Below, in pieces: positions 34,875 to 47,613 of a stretch of DNA of 64,000 nt; position 1 is the first letter of the stretch; each line of letters opens with the position of its first letter. The position numbers were made by a program, and so were the translations under genes. Below the pieces are notes generated by a model, which was not told the DNA's origin, ran no database searches, and saw only the letters and a list, made by a program, of their open reading frames with translations. Origin of the DNA: Aurelia coerulea (taxonomy: Eukaryota > Cnidaria > Scyphozoa > Semaeostomeae > Ulmaridae); the NCBI GenBank assembly GCA_039566865.1, contig CM076959.1, forward strand, positions 6,121,501 through 6,185,500, given 5' to 3'.

Positions 34875-37269
34875 TTTGGAAGGGAAATCTTCAATTTGTC
34901 TTGGTTTTTATAGTTTTTCTGTAATAAAGCCACTGAATTTACGGCACAAAAAGCGCATGAACCACCGTACAATCATTGCTCGCGCATGCAATGCAATTAT
35001 GTTGCATCTCAATGGCGAGAAGCTTAATCCGTGCGCCCTAGGAGAAAATTCATGCAAATAGATAAAATATCAGTTACGAAGTGAAAATGTTGCCCAACAA
35101 AACTGAACAAATCAGTCTTGCTGCAGCGATTTTTCTCCGGAAATTGGTTGCATTGTATGAAAACAGTGGTACTCTTCGTGTGGAAATTTTTCTCGCTCAT
35201 GCAGTCATGGAAAATTGCATCTCGAAATACAACAAAGAAGATTATACTTCCAGCGTGCTTCAGTTTCCAGAATGTGAAAGTTTTACACGTGCAAAGGACC
35301 TAGGAAAAAGAGTAATCGGCTAACGAAGGGACTGGGTCTTGGCCACCTCGTTCCCTCGACCATACAGGGCTCAAATGTGCATGTTAGTTCTTTCTTTCGA
35401 AATGCTATGTTTCCTGTTCTCAATGTCTAAACAATTCAAAGCTAAGAAAAGCTCGATTTATTTGCCCCCCCCCCTATTTAATCTCTCCCATTATATGAAA
35501 CAAAAAATGGCATTTGGGATTGTCCATGTATTTAGCTGAAACTTTTAGAATCACAATGTTTACGTAGTTTTGGTTGAACACTATGAGTTAAATTTGTGTT
35601 TGGACTTGCAAATGCTGTGTTGATTCCAGAAAATATAAAGTAAAGGTCTCAAAACTCCTCTCATAGTTAGTTCTAACACTTGACTTTGTGAATAGACCCC
35701 TCTCTAAGAAACCCCTCTCTTCTGCACTCTCTGAAATTAAATAGGATCCTCGGGGCTTGCCTTTACGGTAGACCTTTTCTGTTGGGGACACAGACAGAGA
35801 TCTCGTATTGACAACATGTCAATTCGTGTTTAAACCCTGAATTTGATAGTACCCTTTATTTCTGATTTACCGTCTCTTTTCAATCTTGCCTTTAAACCTA
35901 TCGTTATTCGTCATTCGACCAGGATCAGAACACCACCAGTAACGACCCCGTTGGAACGATACCCCGCCAAAGTAAAAGGATGACCCACCAAGAAAATTCG
36001 TTTCTCCGCTAAATTTGAGTTTGAAAATTTACTGGCCTTAAGTCTATTGGTTCCGCCATGAAATCCTTGTTAAATATTTAATCCCCGTGGAAAGTTTATC
36101 ATTTAAAACTTTGCCTCGCTATATCTTTATGTCCAGTGGGGTCATTGCTGGGGGGGGGGCAGTGTATCGGAGTACGGCAGAAACGCTCAAACCTACATCA
36201 GTCGTCTTTGCATGTGATCAGTCTATACGTTATGGGAGTGAAGTTAATTGTGCCAGCGATGATCTTTCAACAAACGTTGGGCACTCTACCACTGAGATAC
36301 GTAACGTGAATTACTGCAACATACGCGCTTTTTCAAGTTTTCGGCGATCTGAGAGTACAATTTCTTATAAGCGGTTTCTCATGAATTTTTTCCAGGATCG
36401 GAAATAATTTTGAGGGACAAATTCTACAGCCGGGTAAAGAAACTTTTAAGCAGGGATACCTCCCTACAAATTGAAATCAAGTACCCCCCCCCCCTTCCCT
36501 CCTGGTTTCAAGTAAGGCCAAATTGGCAAAACAGGTTCCGAAAGTTTGCAACATATCATATAAGTTTCTTGCCAGAGAGCGGGGACCAGCCTGTTGCAAA
36601 AGCCTCAACTACTTGCAATGACGCGCGGAGCCAAGCCGTTCGCTGCATCAGAAATTCTACAAACTCCTTGCTTGTTTGACCTCATCGTGTCGCTTCACTA
36701 CTGTGTGTTGTTTAACCCCCTTGACACAGGAACGCAGTACCTGTATGAAAGTATAAATTCAATGAAATTTCAAAAGGAAAAACATTTCTTTGTATAATTA
36801 AAAGTATTTTTGCAAACCTTCCAACATGGAACTAACACTCGTGCACTGAATTATATTTGATCAATTCCTAAATCCCCAAATCATCAAGAAAACGTTCTCA
36901 CTTTGTCCATTCATATCGAGTCTTTAGAAAATTTGATCAACGTTTTTCGACCGTTTTCAGTGTTTCGAAATCGAAAATTTTAAGAAACTCGCTTATAGCT
37001 CCATAAATAGCAGACCAAAAAATATACAAAAAATACTGGAATCTAATTGAGGATCTTAGCTAAAGACTAATTTATAAATCTTCAAAATCGGTCCAGTATA
37101 CGATTTTTCATGGCCTGGCAAACGTGCATAGTTTATTCTGGCGCACCCGGTATAAGCAATCAAACAATAATACATCATTTTGGGACACCCGGTAGTGTAA
37201 GGGTGAGAGGGTCTAAAATATCTTTTTCTGGCTTAGAATAACTCTCCCAGTCAATATCCAGTATTTCTT

Positions 37270-37339
37270 AGCCTGTGTGCAAACTAAACTATCCTAAAGT
37301 GTACACTTTAGGATAGTTGAGTCTGCAAGCAGGCTAAGA
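37270..37339. repeat. Hairpin with a 32 bp perfect palindrome
   Basis: The core 37287-37318 is AACTATCCTAAAGTGT followed by its exact reverse complement, with no loop. Imperfect outer arms AGCCTG...GCAGGCT extend it to about 70 bp. It lies just outside the nested mariner complex. It could be a very small MITE or a cruciform-forming site. From 37340 to 38081 no gene is supported, though a short minus-strand open frame lies near 37440-37540. Confidence 0.7.
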
Positions 37340-40325
37340 TTTTTCGAAAAACTGCTCTATCCTTGTTTTTGAATGAAGCTCAAAGACTCGAGGTAATATT
37401 TTAATAATGGCGTAAATCTGGAGTTGTTACATAGTTTGGTTTCTCAGCATTTATTTAACATTCAATGTCCATCCATGGCGGTCAGGTTTCCATTGGTCCA
37501 ACAAGCCTTTGTGAATATCCTCAATGCATCTAGCAAACTATGGATCACAATTACAAACATTCTTGATGATTGACTGGTCTAGAACATGTGTTTTGGACAA
37601 AGTTTATCCTATTCGAGAATGTGACCTTTAACCTTTAATGGGAATAAACTTTTGCCCGTTGGGGAAAACACATATAAATATTGTAGATAGGAAATTTTGC
37701 AGGAATAAATTTTGATCAGTTTTTGCTAAAAAAGTGCAAAAATTTCTTCCCATGAAGTTTCTTCCCTGAAAGTATCAAATCAAAACTATTTTCATATCTT
37801 TGCAAAAGAGAGGACATTTCCTTTGACAAATCTTACAAGGATATGAATACAACAATTAGTTTCAATTAGGGCCAATATATACAATATAAATGGTCAAAAA
37901 TGCGTGCCTGCACAACAGTTCCCGTCAATGCGATTCATAGTTATGGTAGCCGACTGGACTAGGGATGTGGCTATAAAAGTTACCACATACAATGAATAAT
38001 GAAAAGGTTGACATGGTACGTACATGTCTTTGAAAATTGACAATTACTTCTAACATCTGTGCTAAGGAAATGGTGACTTACTCAAATGCATTCCTCTTCG
38101 GTACGTACTTCAGAGGGAGGCTGTTAAAGTTCTCCAGTTCACTGGTATGCCTAAAAGGGAAAAGACCTTACAACTGAAATATGCCAAGCACCCTGTATCA
38201 GTCTGCTCACAAAGGTATACTTCCTGTTGTATGTTTTTGCGACGGGTGTGCTTTCAAATGGCTGTCACAATCTGATCATTTAGTGATCCTTGTAGATACT
38301 GTTGAATTAGTTTTACAATGATAACAAATGTTCATTGTAGTTTGATATCATGGTGCAATGTTTTGTTCAATGTGCTACTATGTTAACATAACTATTAAAG
38401 CAGATTGTTGACAGTCACCATTTACCCATAGTTTCTTAAAATTTTATCAGAAGAACTGAGGTGCTCTATCCTTAATCAGCTTAGCTACTGAGAGAGTTCC
38501 TCCTTACAGATTTATCTTCATACGAATCCTCTAGCGTCATTGTAACTTACCTACTTTGGGTGTATTATTTGTTCATTGTGACTTGTCTCAATGATAGTCT
38601 AAATACGGGGAGTGTGGGGTAATGAAAGTTGAGACTCATAGGGAGTAGGCCTACCTAAAATTGGTTAGTCAGCATATCAGGTATCACAAGATATCAGGCA
38701 TCATAAGATCATCAGGCATCATGAGTCATACCTACTGCAAAACTCATGACTTGCATGCTAAGTTCTTCAACAATCACTATTGTTGGAAACTCCCCCTCAA
38801 ATGGGAGTTGGCCATATTTGGTAATATATGGTTCTAGTATTTAAGGGCTGCACTATTCAGGTAAGGCACTTTCAGTCTCATGGCCTGGTAGCTGATGTTT
38901 TTCTGAATCCTCTCCCTCCCGCCACCTTGAAGAACATATAACTATATAACACTATCTATTCACGAGGGGAATATTACATAAATATTTTATGTAACTATTT
39001 GCAGTCAATTAGTAGTATCAATTAGGTTTGTGGTATAATGTCTTGTTATATGTTTTTTATTGTGGTTTATGAGTATTCAACTTTTGGCCCAACACTGCCT
39101 CTTTACTCTGACTCCTCTGATTTAGTGTCTTTTCAATTTAATACTGTATGTACAGTTGTAGTTATTTATTGCTGTAACTGGTGTAATATTTTAATCCCAC
39201 TACATACTAAACGCTCTGATATAACATATGCTAAGAGTATTTTGTATGTAGTGGAATATAAAACGAATGAACTGAAAGGATAATACAAGATATTTTATCA
39301 TTTGGAAGGGGCTTTTCCATGGTCCTTTCCAAAACATGAAATATCATCATCCTCTGTCATGCATTAATCATACAAATCTGTTTCTCATTACAAAAGATGT
39401 TACGAATTGATATATTGCCCTGATATTTCATTTATCAAAGCCACTAAAGAAGGTCCTCTCCTCAGAAGACCTGACGTCATTCTCTATCCTCCCACTTTTG
39501 GTATGAACATATGATAACAAGTGACTGTTCAACATAATATATCTGATTTGACCTGGAATTATTGCTTACCTGAAGTTGGTGTAATAAGCCAGTGACTTGA
39601 CCCTCCTTTTATCCAAAATGACATCCCTTAGCCCATCCATAGCTTTGGAACTTTTACTGAGGGGTTCTTTTGGTTCTAGAAGTTCCCCGTGTTGGCAACA
39701 CCCATCTGTCCATGAATGCTCACCACAAACATGGTGAAGAACTCCCAGCCACATTTCCTATGAAACAAAGATCTTCAATGTGTCTTGTTGTGACTTCTTT
39801 TTATTTGAAAGATTGATTCTCACAACCAGGAAATTAATGCAAAATTATGGGCAATCCCTTTGATAAAACTTCATTAAGATACAGAATTTGTAAATAAAAG
39901 AATTACTTCCTTGTTGGAAAAACAGCTTTTCGGTAAAGCAAGCTAGAAATTGCTAAATCATTTATGACTTATCTTGAAGTATTTGTCACCCAGGATTGTC
40001 CATTAGCAACCAGGCTACAATTATATTCAGCCTGTAGTGATAGTCATAATGTGCCAATAAGCACTCATTGCTGAAAAGTCCCACAGCTCATTGAAGCACG
40101 TAAGACAGGAAAAATTGCGTACTTTGTCATGGACAAACTAATGATACGAGATAAACCTCCTGAACCTTCAGCTTCATCTGAGAGTGAAATCTCATTTGGA
40201 CCCGTCTAATGAGTAAGTTTAGAAATGGACAAAATCTGCAATTTTGCCTTTGTTGTGTCTATCCTATTGAAATTATTCCTATGTTTAATTTTCAGTTCAG
40301 ATCAATTTAACTTTATCATGTTAAT

Positions 40326-40966
40326 ATGACTAAGTCAATTTCATCTCCTTGTGGCATTTGCCATAAGAATATACCTGATCATTATAAATCAGTTTTTTGT
40401 AATCACTGCAACTTTTGGATTCACATAAAATGCACCAACGTATCTGTGGCAGAATATGAAGGGCTTCAAAATGAACCTGATGATGTGCCTTGGTTCTGCT
40501 CAATGTGTACAGCAGTCATGTTTCCTTTCGGCTCATTAGATACAAATGAATTGTCAAACCTGTTCAACTATGATTTTCCATCTTGGGTTGATTCAGAGCC
40601 ATCCTTTGAAATAACCTCTGGTCTTATAAACTTGCCTAATTTAGAAGACTATGATATTGATGAACATTTACCTTCTAATGTCAACTCTAGTTATCATACC
40701 CTCCAGGACTTATCTACACTTGTTACTTCAGAAAATGATCTTTCCTTATTTCATTTGAATATTAGAAGTCTCCCTCTTCATCTCGATGAGCTTATTTCAA
40801 CTCTTTCAACTTTGAAAATAAATTTTGATGTTATAGGTGTGTCTGAAACATGGAATTCTCTTGAAAATCCTATAAAAACGAATGTGGAAATTCCTGGTTA
40901 TAGTTACTTTTCATCCCAGTCTCATACTCAAAATGGTGGTGTTGCACTTTATGTGAAATATGCTGT
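40326..40966 (+). pseudogene. Non-LTR retrotransposon 5' fragment: PHD finger plus start of endonuclease
   Basis: The ORF begins with a PHD-type zinc finger (CGICHKNIPDHY, CNHCNFWIHIKCTN, then WFCSMC), an acidic linker, and the beginning of an APE-type endonuclease (LFHLNIRSLPLHLDEL, then DVIGVSETW and GGVALYVK). PHD fingers are known in first domains of CR1-like elements. It ends abruptly after VKYAV at about 40966, where an oppositely oriented fragment begins; no reverse transcriptase remains. Confidence 0.75.
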
Positions 40967-41429
40967 TTAAGTTCCAGTGACGAAATTTTAGAAAACCATT
41001 TCTATTGGGACCTGGGTTTTGCTCAATATCACCAGAAAGTAGTATCAATATATCCAAATAGAAATACGTCAAAACATCAAAATACTTGCATATCATAAAG
41101 CTATAAAGAAAAAGTTTTGCATTCCAAACAACTTGCTTCCGAAAAGACGCAGAGCTGACAAAAGTCTTTATAAGAATCTTCAGGGAACTGTGTATGACGT
41201 AAAGAATGAAATAAGCTGCAGTTGAGACATGCCCATAAACCTGTGAATAAACAAATCTAGGGTCATGCCACCTGTAATTAGCAGGTGTGACAACGCTGAG
41301 GACAGATGCAGTTAAAATCGAGCAGGGAAGGAAAAACACAGACACACTGATTATCAAATACATATAAACAAAAACAGAACACACAGAGGGGAGCAAAGCC
41401 ATTAGTGACACCCTTGGGAGAGCAATCAA
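40967..41429 (-). pseudogene. Non-LTR retrotransposon 5' fragment with a 2A peptide
   Basis: The minus-strand ORF has hydrophobic segments, then LSGDIEQNPGP, the consensus 2A ribosome-skipping motif, then FRHWNLNSI, the usual start of an APE endonuclease. 2A peptides at the start of non-LTR ORFs are known from several invertebrates. The endonuclease breaks off at the junction with 40326-40966. No gene is seen at 41430-42048. Confidence 0.7.
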
Positions 41430-44202
41430 TTGAAGCCTGGGATTTGAATGCGCAATGCCTGTAAACTCATGATGTAAAAAGGACGCGAGGTTTTACGAGT
41501 TCTGGGGCAATAGGATTTATTCAAAAACCGTTCTTTCGAAAAGTTATTGAACCTTACAAAAGATTAGGGGAAGTTGACCTAACAAATTAGCGACCTGAAC
41601 TAAGGTAAACAACCGCAACGGAGCAACCGACCAGACAGGCCAGAGAAGGGAGGCGCCAAACCCCAGGGAACTGAGAGTCACATAGCTAGCTAGCTACTTG
41701 ACAAGTCAAAATTTAAGAACACTCTGTTTATTAAGTAAGAGCCAAAAAATAAATTGGAATCACTCTAAAGAATTCCATCAGGGGCATGGCCCCACACCTA
41801 CCCCAGGAAACTTTTTAACAGGAAACTTTTTAACTTGTTCTGGTTTGGCGCAAAATATACATTCCCTATAATCTATCTACAAACTCCAACATCTGAATCA
41901 TACTCAAGACAGGCACACAAGTACAACTAACCAATAAACCGCAAAGTGCAAACTCCATTTTATACCTTTGGTAAGATAGCAATTTCAAATCATATTGTAG
42001 TATGTATCTGTCTGTAACAACACATAAACAGTAATTGAGTTAACTTACAATATACTGTCTAGCAATTTACTCATTTGACCATTGTTGTCATTTATGCCAT
42101 CCGAACCTTCTATTGCCGTTCTGGTGTTTGAAGTCATGCTTGCTGAGCTACAGCTTGCAACATCAACATCATCATCATCGCTGTCCAAATCATCTTCATG
42201 TTCCAAATTTAAAATGTCTTTAGCATAGGGATTACCACTTGATAGGCCAAAAATTCTATTCCATCTAAAGAACCTTGAAGAACTCATATTTAATATTTCA
42301 TGGGACTCTTCCACATCGGCTTGATCAATGGTTGTATCTTCAATACTTATTTCCACAGCACTTTCTTCGATATCTGTTTTACCAGTGATATCTACATAAC
42401 TGGAAAATAAAATATACAATTGTCACTAAATAAAGCATGTTTCACACATATTCATGTGTAGCATTATCAGAATATTTTTGTGCAAAACTTATGCAAAACT
42501 TGTGCAAAGCTTCCTATCTGATTTAATTTGACCTTTTGCCATTCTTTCCAATGTGTGGTAATACATGATTTTGTTTATTGGAAGCTAAGAATTTGGGCCA
42601 GTACTTAAAGTTTCTTAAAATTATTAGATGTGTACCCTCTTGAACATTTCAAAACAAGGTTTAATGAAGCCTTACCAACATTTCCAATGTCTAGACATTG
42701 CTCAATTACATTCCAAGTAATATGATACAGGAAACAAGCGAGGAAAGAAAAACATGCTGGAGTTTCTTAATTTATTGGTAATCTGAGAGGATTGTTTTCA
42801 GGAAAATGTCCACCCAAGAGAACACAATAAACATCTCAGGCATAAAAAATGGAGAGTTGTGAAGAGGATAAAGTACAATAGGAAATGTTGCTTCTGGGAT
42901 GTGTGCACTCACCTATCTTCAATGGAACTGAGGTGCCCTGATTCTCCCAACATATACTGATGTTCTCTAACTTTGGACTTGAAATTTACTGGCGTTGAAA
43001 ACACCAACTTTGTGCCTGGGAAAATGGAATCACACAATGAGACGATGATCAGAGAGTCAGAAGTTGATGATAATGATTCATGAAATATAACATATTAGTT
43101 AAAACTAACTAATGGTTTCATATGAAGTTCACTGCAAGAACTAAAACATTCAAAACCCCTAAATTAATTGCTAAATATATGTATGGCCTCAAAGTATTTG
43201 TATAAAAGCTTTTAAACATATAGACATATACAAACCTCTTGATATCTGCTCTTTGTTCAAACCAGCAGTGTCTTTGGAAGCCTCTGGACTCGTTTTCCTA
43301 AATTAGAGAGAGAATTATGATACACACACAAATCCAGATAATACTTTGTTTGCCTTAGAATTCAAATTGATTTATTTAAGTCTGAATAATAACTGGACAA
43401 CTGTCACGACTATGCATCTCCTGACAAATATCATTATGTTGACTTGCCAAAAATTTTAGAGACATGCCTGTATGGGGTAATAGCAATGGATGAAAATTGA
43501 GAATAAACAAAGCTTGTTCATTTTTGAGTTCAAATCAACGAGTATGCACGTAACCAAAAAGAAAGGGTTGCAAGTTAAGAAAAAACGTTGATAGGTGAGG
43601 AAATATCACTTCAGTAACGCTTCAAACCTGCGGCAACCAAACCAGGCTCATGTCCTCTCTGGGGACTGAGGTGCAGAGTATGACTGTGGGCCTAAATGAT
43701 TAGGCTGGATTCTAAACAAAGAAAATTGAACTTACGTTTGCAATTCTTGCACTTTTTCCAATAAAAGCTTGCAAATTGTGAATTCGAATTATTTTCCATT
43801 CCTAACTTAATCTTTGTGACGTTCCACTGGTCAAAAACGCTCGCATGGAGGTAGATAATTTTTCGAGTTTCACCACGGAAAGGCCGTCCACGCCTAGCTC
43901 GATTTCCACCTTCTGCCATCATCCCAAAGTTAAAATATCGCAGCAGCAATGTTTTTGAGGCTTTCTTCTCAATACTAATGCACTTTCCATCAATGTTTTC
44001 CCAAATATAACCGAGGATTGCAAAGATTCAAGAGAGTTGTATTTTTTGACTGTCATTAATTTGCAAAGCTCTCTTAAAAAAATTATAGCTAGCGCAAAGC
44101 ATGCTGGTCAACATACGCCCTTTAATCTAATCATTGCAGATTTAGATAAAAATAATCATTTGATTATTAATTTGAAACAGCTTCCGTCAGAAATTTTTGA
44201 AT

Positions 44203-44231
44203 CTGTTCCGTTTTTTTGGGACACCCGGTAT
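44203..44231 (-). repeat. Solo mariner-type terminus
   Basis: TTTTTTTGGGACACCCGGTA is the complement of the CCGGGTGTCCC terminus seen at 19577 and 31115. No matching opposite end was found nearby. It lies just upstream of the hAT-like gene. Confidence 0.45.
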
Positions 44232-44310
44232 TTCTATGACGTCATCAATCTTTATGACATCATATTCCTAATGAATGAGTAATTCATAATGAATGAATGA
44301 GTAAATCTGG

Positions 44311-46574
44311 GTGGTTGAAAGCGATGCTTCAATCGCTAAAGAATATATGAAGAAGCTGACTGAAAAAGAACCATCAAGGAAGCGAGCAGGCCATTCCAGT
44401 GCAACCGAAGATGGTGGCAAGCCAAGTGAAACGATCACAAGAAGAGAAACTACTGAGATAGATCTCATTGAAGATTATGTTGACGAGAACGATGGCAGTC
44501 GGCCGAAGGAATCGATAGAAGTGCCACCTATAAAAAGAAAGAGCTTGTTTGAACGGGAAGCAACAGTTGTCGAGACAGGAAAAAAACACTTGTTTCTCTC
44601 GTTTGCACAAGATAAAGCAGCTAGAGAAGATCCGACAATAAAAGATGTGATGAACATGCTCGATAAGATTTATGTATCGGTAAAAAGAAAGCAGGAAATC
44701 AAGGAAATCAAGCGGAAGTTGATGATATGATTTTCATTCCTGTTGATGACGAGGAAGCTAACAAGTCAAAGGGAGCAATTCTTCGTTGCGAAACTTGCTA
44801 CAAATATGTCTCAGCAACAAGGCCAGGGACACGAAAGGCAGCCATATTAACCAGTGAACATGCTTCACGTTTCAGTGGGACCTTGGCTTCTGGGATTATC
44901 TTGGACAAGGAGCAATCATTAGATCTAATCACTGGTGGCACCAGCTATTTCTATAGAACCAAGAACTTGGTGCTAACACATGTATCCTGTTCAGATGATG
45001 GAGCAAAGATCCACTATGAGGCATTTAGCGTAGTCAAAAGCCGTTCCGCAGCACAGCAGTATCCAGAGTTTGTTGCAGACAAAGCCATGTGTGGAGTTGA
45101 TTGTGGCGACTTTGGCCACAGTAAAGAAGAATTTAAGAACATTATAGCTGCTGCTGAGAATTGGATCGATTCTGAAGTGTCGAGAGCATTGATAACGCCA
45201 ATCGAATCAACAGGGATGAGACCCCATTTCTTCTTCACTTTATACAAGGGAACTCCAGGAAGAGAAACCAATCAAGCAACGATGATAGTCTTTTTTGACA
45301 AAGGTAACCGGGTTGCAATACCAGTTGGCTCCCCTACTGTTTACAAGCCAAATGAAAACAACAGCCAAGTTGTTGGTGGAAAGTCAGAAGAACTGGCTGC
45401 CAATGCTATACAATTAATCAAGAAGAGATACATGTTGGAAGAGGATGATCTTTCGTATTGCCAAGGAAAAGTGGCTGATGGTCAATATCAGAGTGCTGGG
45501 TTTTGGGCTGAGTTGACGAGACAATTGCCCTTCGAATTTGATCAGCTTCCCACCTTGAAAACATTCTTTGGTTTGTTATGGGATCCTGGCCATTTTTCAA
45601 ACCTAGCCTTCACAGATATCAGAGATGGAAAACGGGGCAATTAAAAACAGTTCATCTCAAGATTGATCAAGAGAACTAACGTATTTGGAACATTGTTCCA
45701 TTCCGGAAAACACCTAGCTGAAATGCATATGGTTGCAAAGTCACTTCGAGTTCGAGCTCATCTGGTAAAGTCGTACAGCGTAACACGCTTTACAAGCAGC
45801 TCATACTCACTCTTTGAAAGCATCATTGATGGCTACTCCACATACATAAAAGCATTCAGAGAATACCAGCCTGATGAAGTCAAGGAATACATGATTTCGG
45901 GTTATGACTTCATAATCGATCTTTGCAGTGTAGCAGATGTAATGCGACCATTCGTCAAAATGATGATATTACTGCAATCATTACAGTACCCTTGCTGGAA
46001 AGTAGTTCCCTGGTGGAATAAAGTTCATAGCCACTTGTTAGAAGTGCACGAGTTGTTCGACATAGATGATCGTCATGGTTGTCCAACACTGAGAGAGCAC
46101 ATTGGAAGTATAGAGGAGATGACATTCCAAGGAGAGAAACTAACTGAAGGCTGGCTAATCAGTGATGTTAGGAGAGCACAACCTGAGGATGAAGATGAAG
46201 TTGGCACCCCAACTGTCACTTGGGACATGAGAGAGGCTGATGACTGCGTCAATGATATCAAAACCTTTGCTAAAGATCTTGCAGATTCAATGGATAACAG
46301 GTATCAAGATGTCCACACATTTCTTGAAACTTTACATGGTGCATTTGATCTGGAGAAGTTGTTCTCGCTTCTGACAGGAGAGAGGGAAAGTAATGGTAAA
46401 GTAAATCTTGATGAAAGAGGCCTGGAAAAGCTTGGCCGTAAGGAATATTCTGAGTTTTGCAACTTTGTGTGCCTGCTGCCCCATGTAAAGAAGGCTGTTC
46501 TAGAGAATGATCTCGAATTTGACGAGGAGCTGAGTCATGTACCGGGTGAGCCAGAAAAAAGTTCCCACTTTTGA
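44311..46574 (+). pseudogene. hAT-like transposase, copy 1, decayed
   Basis: Three open pieces: 44311-44730 (basic N-terminus), 44727-45644 and 45663-46574. The central piece has CETCYKYVSA, a CGVDCGDFGHSKEE block and LKTFFGLLWDPGHFSNLAFT; the third has SYSVTRFTSSSYSLFESI, in the position of the TRW...L block of hAT transposases, and KLTEGWLISD. Breaks: a frameshift near 44700, an in-frame TAA at 45642-45644 and insertion of a fold-back element at 46542. The third piece is clearly homologous to the minus-strand copy at 49234-51377. Relation to hAT is by pattern only; the catalytic triad cannot be assigned with certainty. Confidence 0.65.
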
Positions 46575-47613
46575 ACATTCATAGCATCAAGGGTACTAAT
46601 AGGCCGTCGCCTGTCCCCTGCTATCTTACACTTTCGTTGCACATATGGCGAGACTAAAAACTTTTTGTGCAGAAACGTTGTTCATGACAATGCTAACAAA
46701 AAACAATCAAACCCCCATTTGTATGTTTGCAAAATAGCTCAAAATCAGGGGGTAAAGTTGTGGCTCGCATCATCAATGTAAGGATTGATGTATAAAATGG
46801 CTTAATGTTTCATAATTGAAGGAAAACGTATTTCCGACCCTGCATGCCTTTTTGGCTTACTTTTTGCATTACCTCTTTGTATACGCATAAATAACCGTCT
46901 TCGGTTCAAAAATATAAATAGTTGAGTTAGCCCCCCCTTAGATAAGCCCCCCTCGAATGAGCCTCACGTTCTAGGGTTGAAAATGTTAAACATCACAGAC
47001 CCTAAATTTTTCTTGCATCAACCAATTTAAGTAAGAAATCGTATTAGTTGATGCATCTTTTGACTTTTCATCCGTTTCTTTTTCACAGTTTCTAACAAGC
47101 CCCCATTTATTTTGCCCCCAAAAATTCCGTAATTGGTCTTAATTTGAGGATTTACAGTATATCTACCACATAAAAGAATGCGTGAGCGATAAACTTAACT
47201 GCAATGTTCAGAATAAACACTCCACATCTACAAATCCCTTCAATTTTATCAAATGCTCCTTCGCAGCTAGGAGAGATAAAACTGTGCCCCCAACTCCTTA
47301 AATACTATCAAGATACTCCACTTTTCGTACAACATCAGTATTTGACAATAAGAACAGTCGGGAATAGGTTTTCCTTCAATTATGAAACATTAAGCCATTT
47401 TATGCATCAATTCTTACATTGATGCCGTCATCCTGCGAGCCACAACTTTACCCCCTGATTTTGAGCTATTGTGCAAACATACAAATGGGGGGTTGATTGT
47501 TTTCGGTTAGCAATGTCATAAATAACATTTCTGCACAAAAATTGTTTAGTCTCGCCATATGTGCAACGGAAACTTATTTCTGTGCCAGTTAGAAAGCCAC
47601 AGGCGACGGCCTA
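46542..47613. repeat. Fold-back element inserted in the hAT-like gene
   Basis: Starts CCGGGTGAGCCAGAAAAAAG after a TA. Inverted arms of about 240 bp (about 46590-46830 and 47366-47613) share AGGCCGTCGCCTGT and CATATGGCGAGACTA. The right-hand terminus matching CCGGGTGAGCC was not found, so the far end has decayed or lies elsewhere. The centre (46900-47160) is AT-rich with no gene. Confidence 0.65.

Larger units (their letters stand above)
31669..37150. mobile_element. 5.5 kb Tc1/mariner-type element with about 760 bp inverted repeats
   Basis: The ends CCGGGTGCGCCAAAATAAAC and complement are flanked by TA at 31667-31668 and 37151-37152. The terminal inverted repeats run about 31669-32425 and 36390-37150, very long for this superfamily. 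Inside lie an ATAAGAAACT MITE (32440-32836) and a minus-strand transposase (33790-34874). Copies of the same ends at 55322-56205 and 48151-49177 lack coding sequence and look like non-autonomous relatives. The remainder (about 34900-36390) has no supported gene. Confidence 0.75.
31115..37192. mobile_element. Outer mariner-type fold-back element, split by a nested insertion
   Basis: Left end CCGGGTGTCCCAAAATGATG at 31115 and the complementary right end at 37192 are both flanked by TA. The left arm (31115-31395) and its inverted partner (31430-31668 plus 37151-37192) form a fold-back. The partner arm is interrupted at a TA by the 5.5 kb element 31669-37150; removing that element and one TA restores alignment with the left arm. 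No coding capacity of its own. Confidence 0.75.
38082..43919 (-). pseudogene. Transposase-like gene, six visible exons, N-terminal frameshift
   Basis: Exons: 43736-43919 (or from ATG 43922), 43236-43297, 42913-43015, 42049-42399, 39570-39757 and 38082-38150. The N-terminus has RARRGRPFRGETRKIIYL and DQWNVTKIKLG; exon 3 has TKLVFSTPVNFKSK; exon 4 is acidic (DDLDSDDDDVDVAS). The later exons read MWLGVLHHVCGEHSW ... CCQHG and HTSELENFNSLPLKYVPKRN, which fit the C-terminal half of a transposase-like family seen in cnidarians and fish. Phases agree, except that exon 1 needs one extra base near 43768 in a T-run to reach the LLEKVQELQT frame that continues into exon 2. The central catalytic part is not visible between 42049 and 39757, where non-LTR fragments are inserted. 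That the first four and last two exons belong to one gene is inference. No gene is seen at 38151-39569 (intron). Confidence 0.55.
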
